NCBI GenBank assembly: GCA_014379595.1
Contig: JACMLM010000069.1
Span: forward strand, 1 to 64,000
DNA length: 64,000 nucleotides
Source of the DNA: Anaerolineales bacterium
Lineage (GTDB): Bacteria; Chloroflexota; Anaerolineae; Anaerolineales; Villigracilaceae
Direction of reading: 5' to 3'
Under the pieces are notes generated by a model, which saw nothing but the letters and a program-made list of their open reading frames with translations, ran no database searches and was not told where the DNA came from. The translations under genes and the position numbers were made by a program. Positions 51,277-59,889 of this stretch are shown here, one piece after another; the stretch's first letter is position 1; each line of letters opens with the position of its first letter.

Positions 51277-51642
51277 ATGGAAGATAAAATTACAATCATA
51301 GAAGGTCCGCCCCCCGTTTTTGAGCACGTAAATGACGGTTGGGCAATGGGTCTGAACGAAGGCCCGAGTCTCTCGATCCCAGCTCTAACGCGCCTGCGCA
51401 CATTCAATGGGCCGGCGTTGGTTGAACGCTGTTATGCCGCCTGGCATAATAAATCGTCCATTCATTTGCACTACCGTACTGAAGCAGGGTTGGAGGAAAC
51501 CGCACCCATCCTCGCTGCCCGAAATGTTGAAACGCCTGATGGGCATGTTTTGCTCTTATGGGTATACCTCGATGGCGACGGCGTGGAGTACGAAGTAGAC
51601 TCCAGCGACGACGACCAAATTGACGATTTTCCCGACGAATAG
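51277..51642 (+). CDS. Small acidic protein, unknown function
   Basis: 121 residues from ATG 51277; an in-frame upstream ATG at 51232 would overlap the promoter region of the divergent gene. The first part (EDKITIIEGPPPVFEHVNDG, then WAMGLNEGPSLSIPALTRLR) is proline-rich, and the C-terminus is very acidic (EYEVDSSDDDQIDDFPDE). WAMGLNEGPSLSIPALTRLRTFNGPALVERCYAAW looks like a conserved core. No family recognised. It has its own terminator. Confidence 0.6.
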   Translation: MEDKITIIEGPPPVFEHVNDGWAMGLNEGPSLSIPALTRLRTFNGPALVERCYAAWHNKSSIHLHYRTEAGLEETAPILAARNVETPDGHVLLLWVYLDGDGVEYEVDSSDDDQIDDFPDE

Positions 51643-51656
51643 ATTTTCCTAGTTGA

Positions 51657-51680
51657 CAGCCACTCGCGAACGAGTGGCTG
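51657..51680 (+). terminator. Terminator of the small acidic protein gene
   Basis: Perfect 10-bp arms CAGCCACTCG (51657-51666) and CGAGTGGCTG (51671-51680) with CGAA tetraloop and six T's immediately after. Confidence 0.95.
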
Positions 51681-51853
51681 TTTTTTGATTAATACCAACG
51701 CTTCTTTCTGAACTTCAGCCTGATTCGCTATTCTGACACTTGATCTTGCGAAAAAGTTTCAGCCTGGTATTCCTTCGTGAACTAGATGGATGAAATATTT
51801 AAAATAATCAAAAGCCTTCATTTATAATCAAAAGTATGCGGATTTTTGGCGTA

Positions 51854-51882
51854 TTGACTTCATTTCGTTAATCGTGTAAAGT
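51854..51882 (+). promoter_or_regulatory. Promoter of the glutamate dehydrogenase gene
   Basis: TTGACT at 51854-51859, 17-bp spacer, TAAAGT at 51877-51882. A start near 51889 would give a leader of about 120 nt before gdhA. The rest of the gap between 51690 and 51850 shows nothing else I can name. Confidence 0.75.
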
Positions 51883-51947
51883 TTAAGCACAAGCGGAGTT
51901 TATTTGATTAATCGCATGGCTCAGTGTATTCACATAACTTGTGATTA

Positions 51948-51978
51948 AAGCGGGCATCCCAGTCTGGGGTGCCCGCTT
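51948..51978 (+). promoter_or_regulatory. Leader hairpin upstream of gdhA
   Basis: Arms AAGCGGGCATCCC (51948-51960) and GGGGTGCCCGCTT (51966-51978), one wobble, loop AGTCT, then TATATTTTCT. It lies inside the predicted transcript, 33 nt before the start codon. It could be an attenuator or a small-RNA terminator. Confidence 0.65.
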
Positions 51979-52010
51979 ATATTTTCTCAAAATCCTCTTA
52001 GGAGAAGAAC

Positions 52011-53309
52011 ATGGCAGGACAAATCAATGCTTTTGAAATGGCACAGAAGCAATTCGATGGCGTGGCAAAACAATTAAAGCTTGATCCCGGTGTGGCCGAA
52101 ATTTTACGCTGGCCGGTACGTGAATTTTCCTTCCGTATTCCAGTGCGTATGGAAGATGGTTCCCTCAAGGTCTTTCAGGGCTTTCGCGTTCAACACAACG
52201 ATGCCCGCGGCCCAAACAAAGGTGGCATTCGTTTTCATGCCGCAGAGACAATGGATACTGTCCGCGCATTAGCTACCTGGATGACATGGAAATGTGCTGT
52301 AGCAGATATTCCACTGGGTGGTGGCAAAGGTGGAATTATTGTCGATCCATCTACGCTGACTCTTAATGAAAAAGAATCGCTTTGCCGCGGCTGGGTGCGT
52401 GCCATGTGGAAAAATATTGGTCCGCGTAATGATGTACCCGCCCCTGATGTAGGCACTACGCCTCAAATGATGGGCTGGATGATGGATGAATATTCACGTT
52501 TAGTGGGTCAATACACACCAGGTGTATTTACTGGTAAGCCAATTGGCGGCGGTGGATCATTAGGACGTACTGAAGCCACAGGTTTTGGCGTGATGTACAC
52601 AGTGCGCGAAGCGATGAACCACCTTAAGATGAACCCAACAGATTGCTCTGTTTCGATTCAAGGGTTTGGCAATGTAGCTCAATATGCCGCAATTGCATTT
52701 GTAGAACAACTCGGCGGAAGCGTGGCTTGCGTTTCATGTTATGACCGTCATAGTAAGAAGGCTTATACCTATGGTAAAAAAGGCGGAATTGACCCGCGTT
52801 TCCTGCTTTCCATTGTGGATCAATATGGCACGATTGATAAACAGAAGGCACAAGACTCTGGCTACGATGTGGAAGATGCAGATGCCTGGCTTGCAAAAGA
52901 TGTGGATGTGTTGCTGCCCGCAGCGCTTGAAGGTCAGATCACTGCTGATACTGTGAAACAACTTTCAAATCGTGTGAAAATTGTTTCAGAAGGTGCCAAT
53001 GGACCTACCACGCCCGAAGCTGATGAAGTTTTCAAAAAGAACAATATCTTTGTCATCCCAGACTTTTTATGCAATGCAGGCGGCGTGACCACTTCGTATT
53101 TTGAGCAAGTTCAAAATGATATGAATTTTTACTGGTCGAAAGAAGAAGTACTCGAAAGATTAGACCAGAAGATGACATCTGCGTTCAATGCTGTGGTTGA
53201 TCGTAGTGAAAAAGAAAAGGTGTATATGCGTGATGCCGCTTATATGGTGGCAATTGACCGTGTAGTAACTGCCATGGAATTACGTGGTTGGTTAACTGGA
53301 GACGCCTAG
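52011..53309 (+). CDS. gdhA: Glutamate dehydrogenase
   Basis: 432 residues, hexameric class. The substrate domain has KGGIRFH near residue 72, CAVADIPLGGGKGGI near 98 with the catalytic Lys, and DVPAPDVGT near 141. The Rossmann domain has SIQGFGNVAQYA near 220. Late motif GANGPTTPEAD near 340 completes the fold. It interconverts glutamate with 2-oxoglutarate and ammonia. GGAGAAG precedes the ATG. The leader hairpin suggests regulation at transcription end. Confidence 0.95.
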   Translation: MAGQINAFEMAQKQFDGVAKQLKLDPGVAEILRWPVREFSFRIPVRMEDGSLKVFQGFRVQHNDARGPNKGGIRFHAAETMDTVRALATWMTWKCAVADIPLGGGKGGIIVDPSTLTLNEKESLCRGWVRAMWKNIGPRNDVPAPDVGTTPQMMGWMMDEYSRLVGQYTPGVFTGKPIGGGGSLGRTEATGFGVMYTVREAMNHLKMNPTDCSVSIQGFGNVAQYAAIAFVEQLGGSVACVSCYDRHSKKAYTYGKKGGIDPRFLLSIVDQYGTIDKQKAQDSGYDVEDADAWLAKDVDVLLPAALEGQITADTVKQLSNRVKIVSEGANGPTTPEADEVFKKNNIFVIPDFLCNAGGVTTSYFEQVQNDMNFYWSKEEVLERLDQKMTSAFNAVVDRSEKEKVYMRDAAYMVAIDRVVTAMELRGWLTGDA

Positions 53310-53321
53310 CTATAAATTATT

Positions 53322-53361
53322 TCAAAAAGAGACTGGATCATATGATCCAGTCTCTTTTTGA
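53322..53361. terminator. Terminator: 40-bp perfect palindrome
   Basis: Perfect pairing around 53341/53342 with core AGAGACTGGATCAT / ATGATCCAGTCTCT and five A's/five T's outside. It serves the convergent gdhA and VOC-protein units. Confidence 0.93.
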
Positions 53362-53397
53362 TTCCTTACTCGTATCTTTTTTATCAGAACTAACTAT

Positions 53398-53763
53398 TCA
53401 TCCAAGTCGTTCCATCAACTCGATACGATTCCCAAATGGGTCAAAGACATGTACACGTTTGTATCCATCAAGTGGCGGCTGGGTAGTTTCTATTTCAAAC
53501 CCTGCAGACTGAACCTTTGCAATGTATCCATCGAGGTCATCCACAACGAAGGCAGGATGTGCTTTTCGTGCAGGACGGAAGTCTGCTTCCACACCGAGAT
53601 GCAGTTGGACAGAACCAGCTTCAAACCACGCACCGTCGCGTTTTAGCGTTGGCGGTTTTGGAATCTCATGAAAGCCCAGCACCTTGATAAAGAATCCACG
53701 GGCTTCCTCTTCTCCGCCTGCTGGGATAGCAAGTTGAATATGGTCAACGGAAAGAATGTTCAT
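53398..53763 (-). CDS. VOC-family (glyoxalase/dioxygenase-like) protein
   Basis: 121 residues, one vicinal-oxygen-chelate module in full. Metal-binding positions are seen: VDHIQLAI (His) near residue 7, SVQLHLGV (His) near 53 and a C-terminal DPFGNRIELME (Glu) near 112. Substrate unknown. It starts 6 nt after the UGA-containing rhodanese gene and is transcribed with it. Confidence 0.9.
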   Translation of the reverse strand: MNILSVDHIQLAIPAGGEEEARGFFIKVLGFHEIPKPPTLKRDGAWFEAGSVQLHLGVEADFRPARKAHPAFVVDDLDGYIAKVQSAGFEIETTQPPLDGYKRVHVFDPFGNRIELMERLG

Positions 53764-53769
53764 CTATTT

Positions 53770-54252
53770 TTATGGTTCAATAGGTAAACCCGCTTCCACC
53801 CACGTAGTGAAACCACCGAGGATTGGGGTAGCGCGTGTAAAACCAGCATGTAACAGGAGGAACGCCGCACGGGCGCTTGTATGTTCATCTTGTCAGGTAC
53901 AGTATGTGATGATCCACTGATCTTTATCAAGCGGCACATTTGCAATATTGCTTTCAAACTCACCCAGCGGAATGGAGATTGCACCAGGAATATGACTATT
54001 TGCAAAAGCATCCGGGCCGCGAACATCCACAATGATGGCTTCGCCGCTATCAAGAGCAGCTTTTGCCTCCTCCACGGTCACGCGTGGAACGGCTCCCTCA
54101 GATTGTGGAATGCTGTCATCCTGTCCTTGTGGTAATTCCAGAGTTGAAATAACAGATTGTGTCGGCCCTGTTTGTGGCAAGGTGGAATTGCAAGCTAGAG
54201 TTGCTAACAACAGGGTTGAAAAAGAAATTAGTATAAATTTATTTTTTGTCAT
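53770..54252 (-). CDS. Rhodanese-like lipoprotein, selenoprotein with UGA = Sec at codon 120
   Basis: A 119-residue frame stops at TGA (53893-53895) just after ITYCT, but continues in frame as QDEHTSARAAFLLLHAGFTR to a TAA at 53770. The full product is 160 residues. The first 22 residues are a lipoprotein signal (LLATLAC), so the protein faces outwards. The rhodanese domain has VTVEEAKAALDSGEAIIVDV near 57 and a complete second half only beyond the UGA. Cysteine relatives read YCTCP.E.TSARAA at this place (from memory), so Sec replaces the second Cys of a CxC-type active loop. A hairpin follows the UGA. It is 12 nt after pepF and 6 nt before a VOC gene. A nonsense mutation is the alternative. 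Confidence 0.82.
53861..53877 (-). promoter_or_regulatory. Bacterial SECIS-like stem-loop in the rhodanese gene
   Basis: On the mRNA, AGCGCC (53877-53872) pairs with GGCGUU (53866-53861), one G-U, around the loop CGUGC. The loop begins 22 nt after the UGA and has G then U near its start, as expected for SelB recognition. The stem is shorter than that in the MerB-like gene. Confidence 0.65.
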
Positions 54253-54264
54253 AGTTATTTCCTC

Positions 54265-56067
54265 TTACAACTCACAATAACGATCCACGCGTTTGCCAAT
54301 AATCGCAAGGCTGTCTGCCCAAAATTTCTTGGTGCGGATATTAATGCCAAAGCGGTCGGCAAGGTCTGCGGCTGTAGCTTCACCTGTGGATGCAAGCAGG
54401 TTCTTGTAATCATTTACAAATTCGGCGCCGCGTTGTTGGAAGATGGCATATAAACCAGTCCCAAACAATAAACCAAACGCATATGGGAAATTATAAAAGG
54501 ACAAGCCTGGTGAATAATAATGAGGTTTCCAGGTCCACATATATTTTTGCAAGTAACGTTCATCCAGGCCATCACCATATGTAGCTTTTTGAGCGCGTTC
54601 CATAATGTCGCAAAAATCATCGGCAGAAAGTTCAGATTTCTCGCGGCGTTCAAAGACTTCTTTTTCAAAAAGATAGCGAGAGTAAATGTCCACGATCACT
54701 TGTGCCGCACCGTTGAGCTGCCCTTCAAGAATGGCAAGCTCTTCCTGTGGATCATTTGTTTGGGCAAGCATGGCTTCGGTCACAATCGTTTCACAGAAAG
54801 TGCTGGCAGTTTCTGCGAGAGTCATGGGTGTATCTTGCTGCAAAACGGTTTTATCTGCCTGATAGGCACATTCATTATGGAAGGCATGACCAAGTTCATG
54901 GGCAAGTGTAGCAATCTGATCCTGTGAACCATCAAAGTTTACGAGAATGCGGCTTTCCTTTTTCTCTTCTATGCCAGTGCAATATCCGCCGCCGCGTTTT
55001 CCATCGCGTTGTTCAGCGTCGATCCAGTTATTTTTGAATGCACGGTTGGCAAATTCGGTCATCTCTGGCGAGAAATTATCAAAATTCTTCAATACAAAAT
55101 CACGCGCTTCTTCATAGGTGAATGTTTTATTTGCAGAACCCACTGGAGCAAAGATATCCCACCAAGCAAGTTTATCTTTGCCAATCAACTTAGCTTTATG
55201 CTTGAAATATTTTTGGAACATCGGGAAAGAATCTTTCATGGCAGCAAGCATCGCTTCGAGTGTAGGGCGATCAATCCGCGCGGCATCCAAAGCGGAATGA
55301 AGCGCATCTTCTCTTCCCCGACGCTTGTTCAACGTGATGACCTCACCTTTTACCCCGTTCAGGCACGCTGCCAAAGCCTCGCGGACAGAATCCCACGCAA
55401 CATTCTCTGCATCATACCCACGGTGACGTGTAGCTTCATCTGGATGAGTCCGCATGTTGATCAGTGCGGGCATGGGTAATTTCTCAGTTTTTCCATCCAG
55501 TTCAAAGTCGACGGAGAGCTGCGAGGTAATTGTCCCTTGGAGTTTATTCCAAGCTTGTCCGCCGCTTAAGTTCAATTCAGCGGCCAGCCCTTCTTCATCC
55601 TGACTCATCAGATATTTGCTTTGCTCTGCGGCTTCTTTCAGATTGAAAGCGTGGGCCTTTGCAGTATCGCTATGGGTGATGGCCTTATCCAAAACGGACT
55701 GCACCCTGCCAAGCCAATCAGTAAACCTTACACCGAGCTTGCGTAGCGGTACAACTGCTTGTTGATATTCTGATTCAATCCGTGCAGCGGTTTTATTACG
55801 AGAGTCAGTATCTACATGACAACCAATATATGGCGAAAGTGTGTTTGAGAGTTTATATATAGCGTTAAACTTATCAACAGTTTCACCGATGATGGCACCC
55901 AGTGCCTCAGGAGGCTTAGTTGCATCGGCTTTGTCCACTACTTCAACAAAATAATCTTCAAGATCGGCAAGTTGTGTTTTTAGGTTATCAAACGCACTTT
56001 GGAATTCTTTTGATTCAAGTGACGGATAGACGTTGGTCATATCCCAATGTGGGGCGGGAAGTGTCAT
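54265..56067 (-). CDS. pepF: Oligoendopeptidase F (M3 family)
   Basis: 600 residues. The zinc site HELGHAFH lies near residue 389 and the third ligand Glu follows in LAETASTFCET about 27 residues on, so the enzyme is intact. The long helical N-terminal domain and LLGTGLYAIFQQRG at the C-terminus fit the PepF/M3B group. It cuts short peptides in the cytoplasm. First gene of a minus-strand unit with the rhodanese and VOC proteins. Confidence 0.93.
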   Translation of the reverse strand: MTLPAPHWDMTNVYPSLESKEFQSAFDNLKTQLADLEDYFVEVVDKADATKPPEALGAIIGETVDKFNAIYKLSNTLSPYIGCHVDTDSRNKTAARIESEYQQAVVPLRKLGVRFTDWLGRVQSVLDKAITHSDTAKAHAFNLKEAAEQSKYLMSQDEEGLAAELNLSGGQAWNKLQGTITSQLSVDFELDGKTEKLPMPALINMRTHPDEATRHRGYDAENVAWDSVREALAACLNGVKGEVITLNKRRGREDALHSALDAARIDRPTLEAMLAAMKDSFPMFQKYFKHKAKLIGKDKLAWWDIFAPVGSANKTFTYEEARDFVLKNFDNFSPEMTEFANRAFKNNWIDAEQRDGKRGGGYCTGIEEKKESRILVNFDGSQDQIATLAHELGHAFHNECAYQADKTVLQQDTPMTLAETASTFCETIVTEAMLAQTNDPQEELAILEGQLNGAAQVIVDIYSRYLFEKEVFERREKSELSADDFCDIMERAQKATYGDGLDERYLQKYMWTWKPHYYSPGLSFYNFPYAFGLLFGTGLYAIFQQRGAEFVNDYKNLLASTGEATAADLADRFGINIRTKKFWADSLAIIGKRVDRYCEL

Positions 56068-56230
56068 GTTGTTCTCCTAGAATGTGAGATGGGCGTAGTA
56101 TACCGTGATTTAAAAAGCAAAACACCCACTTGAGTATGGTTCAATTACTCACGATCAAGGGTTGGGGAACTTCTTTGCTTGCTATTTCATCTTTAACACT
56201 ATAAAATAATTTTATATTCGGAGGTTACCT

Positions 56231-56701
56231 ATGAAACAAGACCGCTTTCTAACTGGAATACTGATCGGCATTGGCGCGCTCATCCTGCTTGCGTTGGTAT
56301 TATTTTTTACGAGGAAAGATACAAAGGCATATCAAGCCTCAGACGCGCCAACTGCAGTGGTATATAACTATGTACTGGCCATTACAAACGAAGATTACGA
56401 AAAGGCTTATACCTATCTAGCTGATAAAGAAAATAAGCCTACTTACGATGAATTTCGACAATCATTCTTTAATGGGTCAATCCACACAGAAAATGTAGGT
56501 GTGGATGTTGGTGAAGCAGAAATAGATGGCGACGATGCGAATGTAGACCTGACAATGGTTTATTCTTCTACTGACCCCTTTTCAGGCGGCTATAGCAACA
56601 CAGACCGCGCCCAGCTTGTCCGACAAAGTGATGAGTGGAAAATAATTTATATGCCTTATAACTTCTGGGCATATGATTGGTATCAGGAACCGATTAAATA
56701 A
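56231..56701 (+). CDS. Membrane-anchored protein with DUF4878-like domain
   Basis: 156 residues. A single N-terminal membrane helix (about 8-28) leads to an external NTF2-like domain (APTAVVYNYVLAITNEDYEKA, then YTYLADKENKPTYDEF). These are structurally similar to DUF4878-type lipoproteins; function unknown. GGAGGTTACC precedes the ATG. The next gene follows by 12 nt. Confidence 0.7.
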   Translation: MKQDRFLTGILIGIGALILLALVLFFTRKDTKAYQASDAPTAVVYNYVLAITNEDYEKAYTYLADKENKPTYDEFRQSFFNGSIHTENVGVDVGEAEIDGDDANVDLTMVYSSTDPFSGGYSNTDRAQLVRQSDEWKIIYMPYNFWAYDWYQEPIK

Positions 56702-56713
56702 TAGGAATACATT

Positions 56714-58633
56714 ATGAAAACAGTCCGAAGACTATATTTTTACGCGGTAGCTTTTATTAGTTTTGAAGTAGTGTTATGGGGCATGATCGGTTTGATCCGT
56801 TCCATTGTCAACCCTGATCTGATCACTGATAACGCGCAAGCCCTCGCAACAGCACTCTCCCTCATTTTAGTCGGCGTGCCATTTTTTCTTGTCCATTGGT
56901 TGTGGGCGCAACGCGTGTCTGCCCGCGAAGAAGAAGAGAAGACCGCCACATTGCGTGCCGTCTTTTTATATGGCGCACTCTTTGCCACACTCCTCCCTGC
57001 TGTACAAAACCTGCTGGCATTGATCAATCGAACGTTTATTGGAGTCGCTCAGATTTCTTATGAACGCGCTTTGATCGGAGGCACTCAAACCTGGCCCGAT
57101 AACTTGATCGCGATCATACTTAATCTGTTGCTTGCTTCTTATTTCTGGAGCATTCTTCGCGCTGAATGGCCCACTCTGCCAGATACCGAAAACTTCAAAG
57201 ACATCCGCCGTGTATATCGTTATTTATGGATGCTTTACGGTCTCTTGATGATCGTCTATGGTACGCAGCAAATTTTGCGTTTCATCTTATACATTCCTAC
57301 AGACGTAATCGGCTCACTTGGACGTGAAACTTTTGTCAACGCGACTGCTTTGCTTGTAGTCGGCACACCGATCTGGTTCTTCGCCTGGCGCTCCATTCAA
57401 GACGCTTTGCCTGATCCTGCTGAAAACAACTCGGTCTTGCGCCTTATCATTCTCTACCTACTCGCGCTTGGTGCCACAGTCACCGTGCTGTCGGCGGGTG
57501 GAAATATTCTTTATAACTTGCTCAGCTATGTATTGGGCGAGGATATTTCAGTAATAGATTTAATCAAAAACATTAGCGGACCGCTTTCGGTATTGATTCC
57601 GTTTGGCGCTATGTGGGGATATTATGGCGGCTGGTTAAATAAACAAATTGCATCTGAAGAAAACATAGCGCGTCGTTCAGGTTTGAAACGCCTTTACTTT
57701 TATATTCTTTCGGCTCTTGGCCTTGCTACAACGATCATCGGTATGCTTTTGTTGTTCACGCTCATCATCGATCAGCTTACTCAGACTTCAGATGTGATCG
57801 CAGCAGATTTCATTATGAAGGAATTAGCAGGCGCAATAGCAGTTCTTGTTGTAGGCTTGCCTCTTTGGTTAAGAACATGGCTGCCAATGCAGGCAGAAGC
57901 TCTGGCAGATGGAGAAACAGGCGGACATGCACGCCGCTCCGTTGTTAGAAAGGCTTATTTATATCTGGCATTGTTTGCATCTGTACTAGGGACCATGGTG
58001 CCAGCGGCCATTATTGTGTTTATGCTTATTCAAGCTGCTTTGAAGGGCGAGGTTGAAAGCGGTTTCTTGAACGGTATCTTGAAAGCTGTGACGACACTGG
58101 TTATATTTTCAGTAGTACTGGTATATCATCTTTCAGCATTACGCAAAGATGGAGCGGTTCAATCAGATGTGCTTGAAGAAAAGCAGTCCGAGTTCAGTGT
58201 GGTAGTCTTTGACCATAATGGAACATTTGGCGAATCGGTTAAAGCAGCTTTTGCCAAACATGCGCCTAAAGTGCCTGTAACTATTGTGAATGCAAATGAA
58301 AAAGTTGCAAGCGATGTAAAGGCCAGTGCTGTTGTGCTGCCAGGTTCTTTGGCAGTGAATACCCCCGCAAATGTTGAAGCATGGATTAGCTCATTTAACG
58401 GAAGCAAGCTCATCGTTAGGGATGAGGCGGCAGGCATTTACTGGATGAATGATCTCGGTCAGTTAGCTCAATCAGTGCAGGCTTTGGCTGAAGGTGAAGA
58501 TATCCGCCCGCAATCTTCGGCGCGGACAACTCCCGTATGGATGTATGTTGCATATGTATTTGCTGCGCTGTTTGCATGTCAATTGTTGGTCGGGCTTTTG
58601 TTCTTCGGCGTTTCAATGGTTGCTGGGTTTTAG
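56714..58633 (+). CDS. Multi-pass membrane protein with repeated DUF5671-like units
   Basis: 639 residues with about fifteen membrane helices. A unit of three helices preceded by a basic-aromatic motif recurs five times: RRLYFYAVAF, RRVYRYLWML, LRLIILYLLA, KRLYFYILSA and RKAYLYLALF. This matches the DUF5671 pattern. A soluble section (about 490-590) breaks the last two blocks (QSEFSVVVFDHNGTFGESVK). Function is unknown. Probably co-transcribed with the membrane-anchored protein before it and possibly with dnaN. Confidence 0.8.
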   Translation: MKTVRRLYFYAVAFISFEVVLWGMIGLIRSIVNPDLITDNAQALATALSLILVGVPFFLVHWLWAQRVSAREEEEKTATLRAVFLYGALFATLLPAVQNLLALINRTFIGVAQISYERALIGGTQTWPDNLIAIILNLLLASYFWSILRAEWPTLPDTENFKDIRRVYRYLWMLYGLLMIVYGTQQILRFILYIPTDVIGSLGRETFVNATALLVVGTPIWFFAWRSIQDALPDPAENNSVLRLIILYLLALGATVTVLSAGGNILYNLLSYVLGEDISVIDLIKNISGPLSVLIPFGAMWGYYGGWLNKQIASEENIARRSGLKRLYFYILSALGLATTIIGMLLLFTLIIDQLTQTSDVIAADFIMKELAGAIAVLVVGLPLWLRTWLPMQAEALADGETGGHARRSVVRKAYLYLALFASVLGTMVPAAIIVFMLIQAALKGEVESGFLNGILKAVTTLVIFSVVLVYHLSALRKDGAVQSDVLEEKQSEFSVVVFDHNGTFGESVKAAFAKHAPKVPVTIVNANEKVASDVKASAVVLPGSLAVNTPANVEAWISSFNGSKLIVRDEAAGIYWMNDLGQLAQSVQALAEGEDIRPQSSARTTPVWMYVAYVFAALFACQLLVGLLFFGVSMVAGF

Positions 58634-58687
58634 TTCTGCTCAAAGTTAATGATATACTTTCAAAAAAATAACTCGAGGCGATGAACT

Positions 58688-59821
58688 ATGAAAGTAACTG
58701 TCCTTCAAGAAAACCTTGCACGCGGTTTGAGCATTGTCTCCCGTGCTGTTTCGCCGCGCAGTACACTCCCCGTTCTTTCAAACATTTTGATCGCCAGCGA
58801 TGAAGGTCGTTTACGACTCTCCGCTACCAACCTTGAGTTAGGTATTACGTGTTGGATCACGGCACGCATTGATGAAGAAGGTTCAACCACTGTACCGGCC
58901 CGCACGTTTAATGATCTGGTAAATACTTTGCCAGGTGATCAGGTACAGTTAACCCTCGATGTAAAAACACAAAACTTGCATGTAAAAGGTGGCACGTCTA
59001 ATAACGATATTAAGTGCATTGATGCTCAGGAATTTCCTCCGTTGCCTGTTCCTGAAATGGAAGGCGCAGTGCAATTGAATGTTTCTGATTTCAAAGAGAT
59101 GATTCAACAGGTTGCATTTGCAGCTTCAACTGATGAAGCTCGACCCGTGTTAATGGGTGTGTTATTGCATGTAGAAAAAGATAAATTAACGATGGCCGCA
59201 GCAGATGGCTTCCGACTTTCTGTTCGCAAGGCTGTGCTTTCCAACCCAGTTCCGCAAACATTGAATTTAATTATCCCAGCCCGTGCATTGAATGAATTGG
59301 CGCGTGTGGCGGGTGATGGTGAAGAACCGATTTACATGGTGTCGCCAAAAAATCGTGGTCAGGTTTTGTTCCGCGTGAAAGATGTGGAAATTGTTTCCCA
59401 GTTGATCGATGGTACCTTCCCCGATTATCAGCAGATCATTCCACGCAATTACAAATCCCGCACTTTGGTTTCAACCGCATCTTTGCTCAAGGCTTGTAAA
59501 CAAGCTGAGATCTTCGCACGCGAAGGTTCGAACGTAGCGCGCTTTGACATCAAACAATCCAATGGTGATATGCAGCCAAGTGAAGTTGAAATTTCTGCGA
59601 CATCTGAAGAAACAGGGAAAAACGAAACCATCGTTGAAGCCACAGTAGATGGCGGCAGTGTGTTAATTGCATTCAATGTGAAATTTTTGCGTGAGGCACT
59701 TGAAGTAATTAGAACTCCCAATGTTGCGCTTGAAACTTCTGCATCGAATGCACCTGGTGTAGTCAAACCAGTAGGTGATGATAATTTCCTGCACGTCATT
59801 ATGCCAATGCATTTGGGGTAA
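58688..59821 (+). CDS. dnaN: DNA polymerase III beta subunit (sliding clamp)
   Basis: 377 residues, three clamp domains of similar fold. The N-terminal MKVTVLQENLARGLSIVSRA and the C-terminal VIMPMHLG are characteristic, and the motif ADGFRLSVRKA is near residue 175. It forms the ring that holds the replicase on DNA. dnaN usually lies next to dnaA; here dnaA is absent, but a DnaA-box cluster is 20 kb away. CGAGGCGATGAACT precedes the ATG. Confidence 0.96.
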   Translation: MKVTVLQENLARGLSIVSRAVSPRSTLPVLSNILIASDEGRLRLSATNLELGITCWITARIDEEGSTTVPARTFNDLVNTLPGDQVQLTLDVKTQNLHVKGGTSNNDIKCIDAQEFPPLPVPEMEGAVQLNVSDFKEMIQQVAFAASTDEARPVLMGVLLHVEKDKLTMAAADGFRLSVRKAVLSNPVPQTLNLIIPARALNELARVAGDGEEPIYMVSPKNRGQVLFRVKDVEIVSQLIDGTFPDYQQIIPRNYKSRTLVSTASLLKACKQAEIFAREGSNVARFDIKQSNGDMQPSEVEISATSEETGKNETIVEATVDGGSVLIAFNVKFLREALEVIRTPNVALETSASNAPGVVKPVGDDNFLHVIMPMHLG

Positions 59822-59830
59822 AAAATAAGT

Positions 59831-59881
59831 ATCAGAATCAAATCCGCCAAACATTATTTGTTTGGCGGATTTGATTCTGAT
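59831..59881 (+). repeat. Long perfect hairpin between dnaN and the next gene
   Basis: Perfect 23-bp arms (59831-59853 and 59859-59881) around a TTATT loop. There is no following T-run, and the next ATG is only 9 nt away, so the hairpin abuts the start codon. It could end transcription inefficiently, hide the ribosome site or stabilise the dnaN message. Confidence 0.85.
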
Positions 59882-59889
59882 TAGTTATT

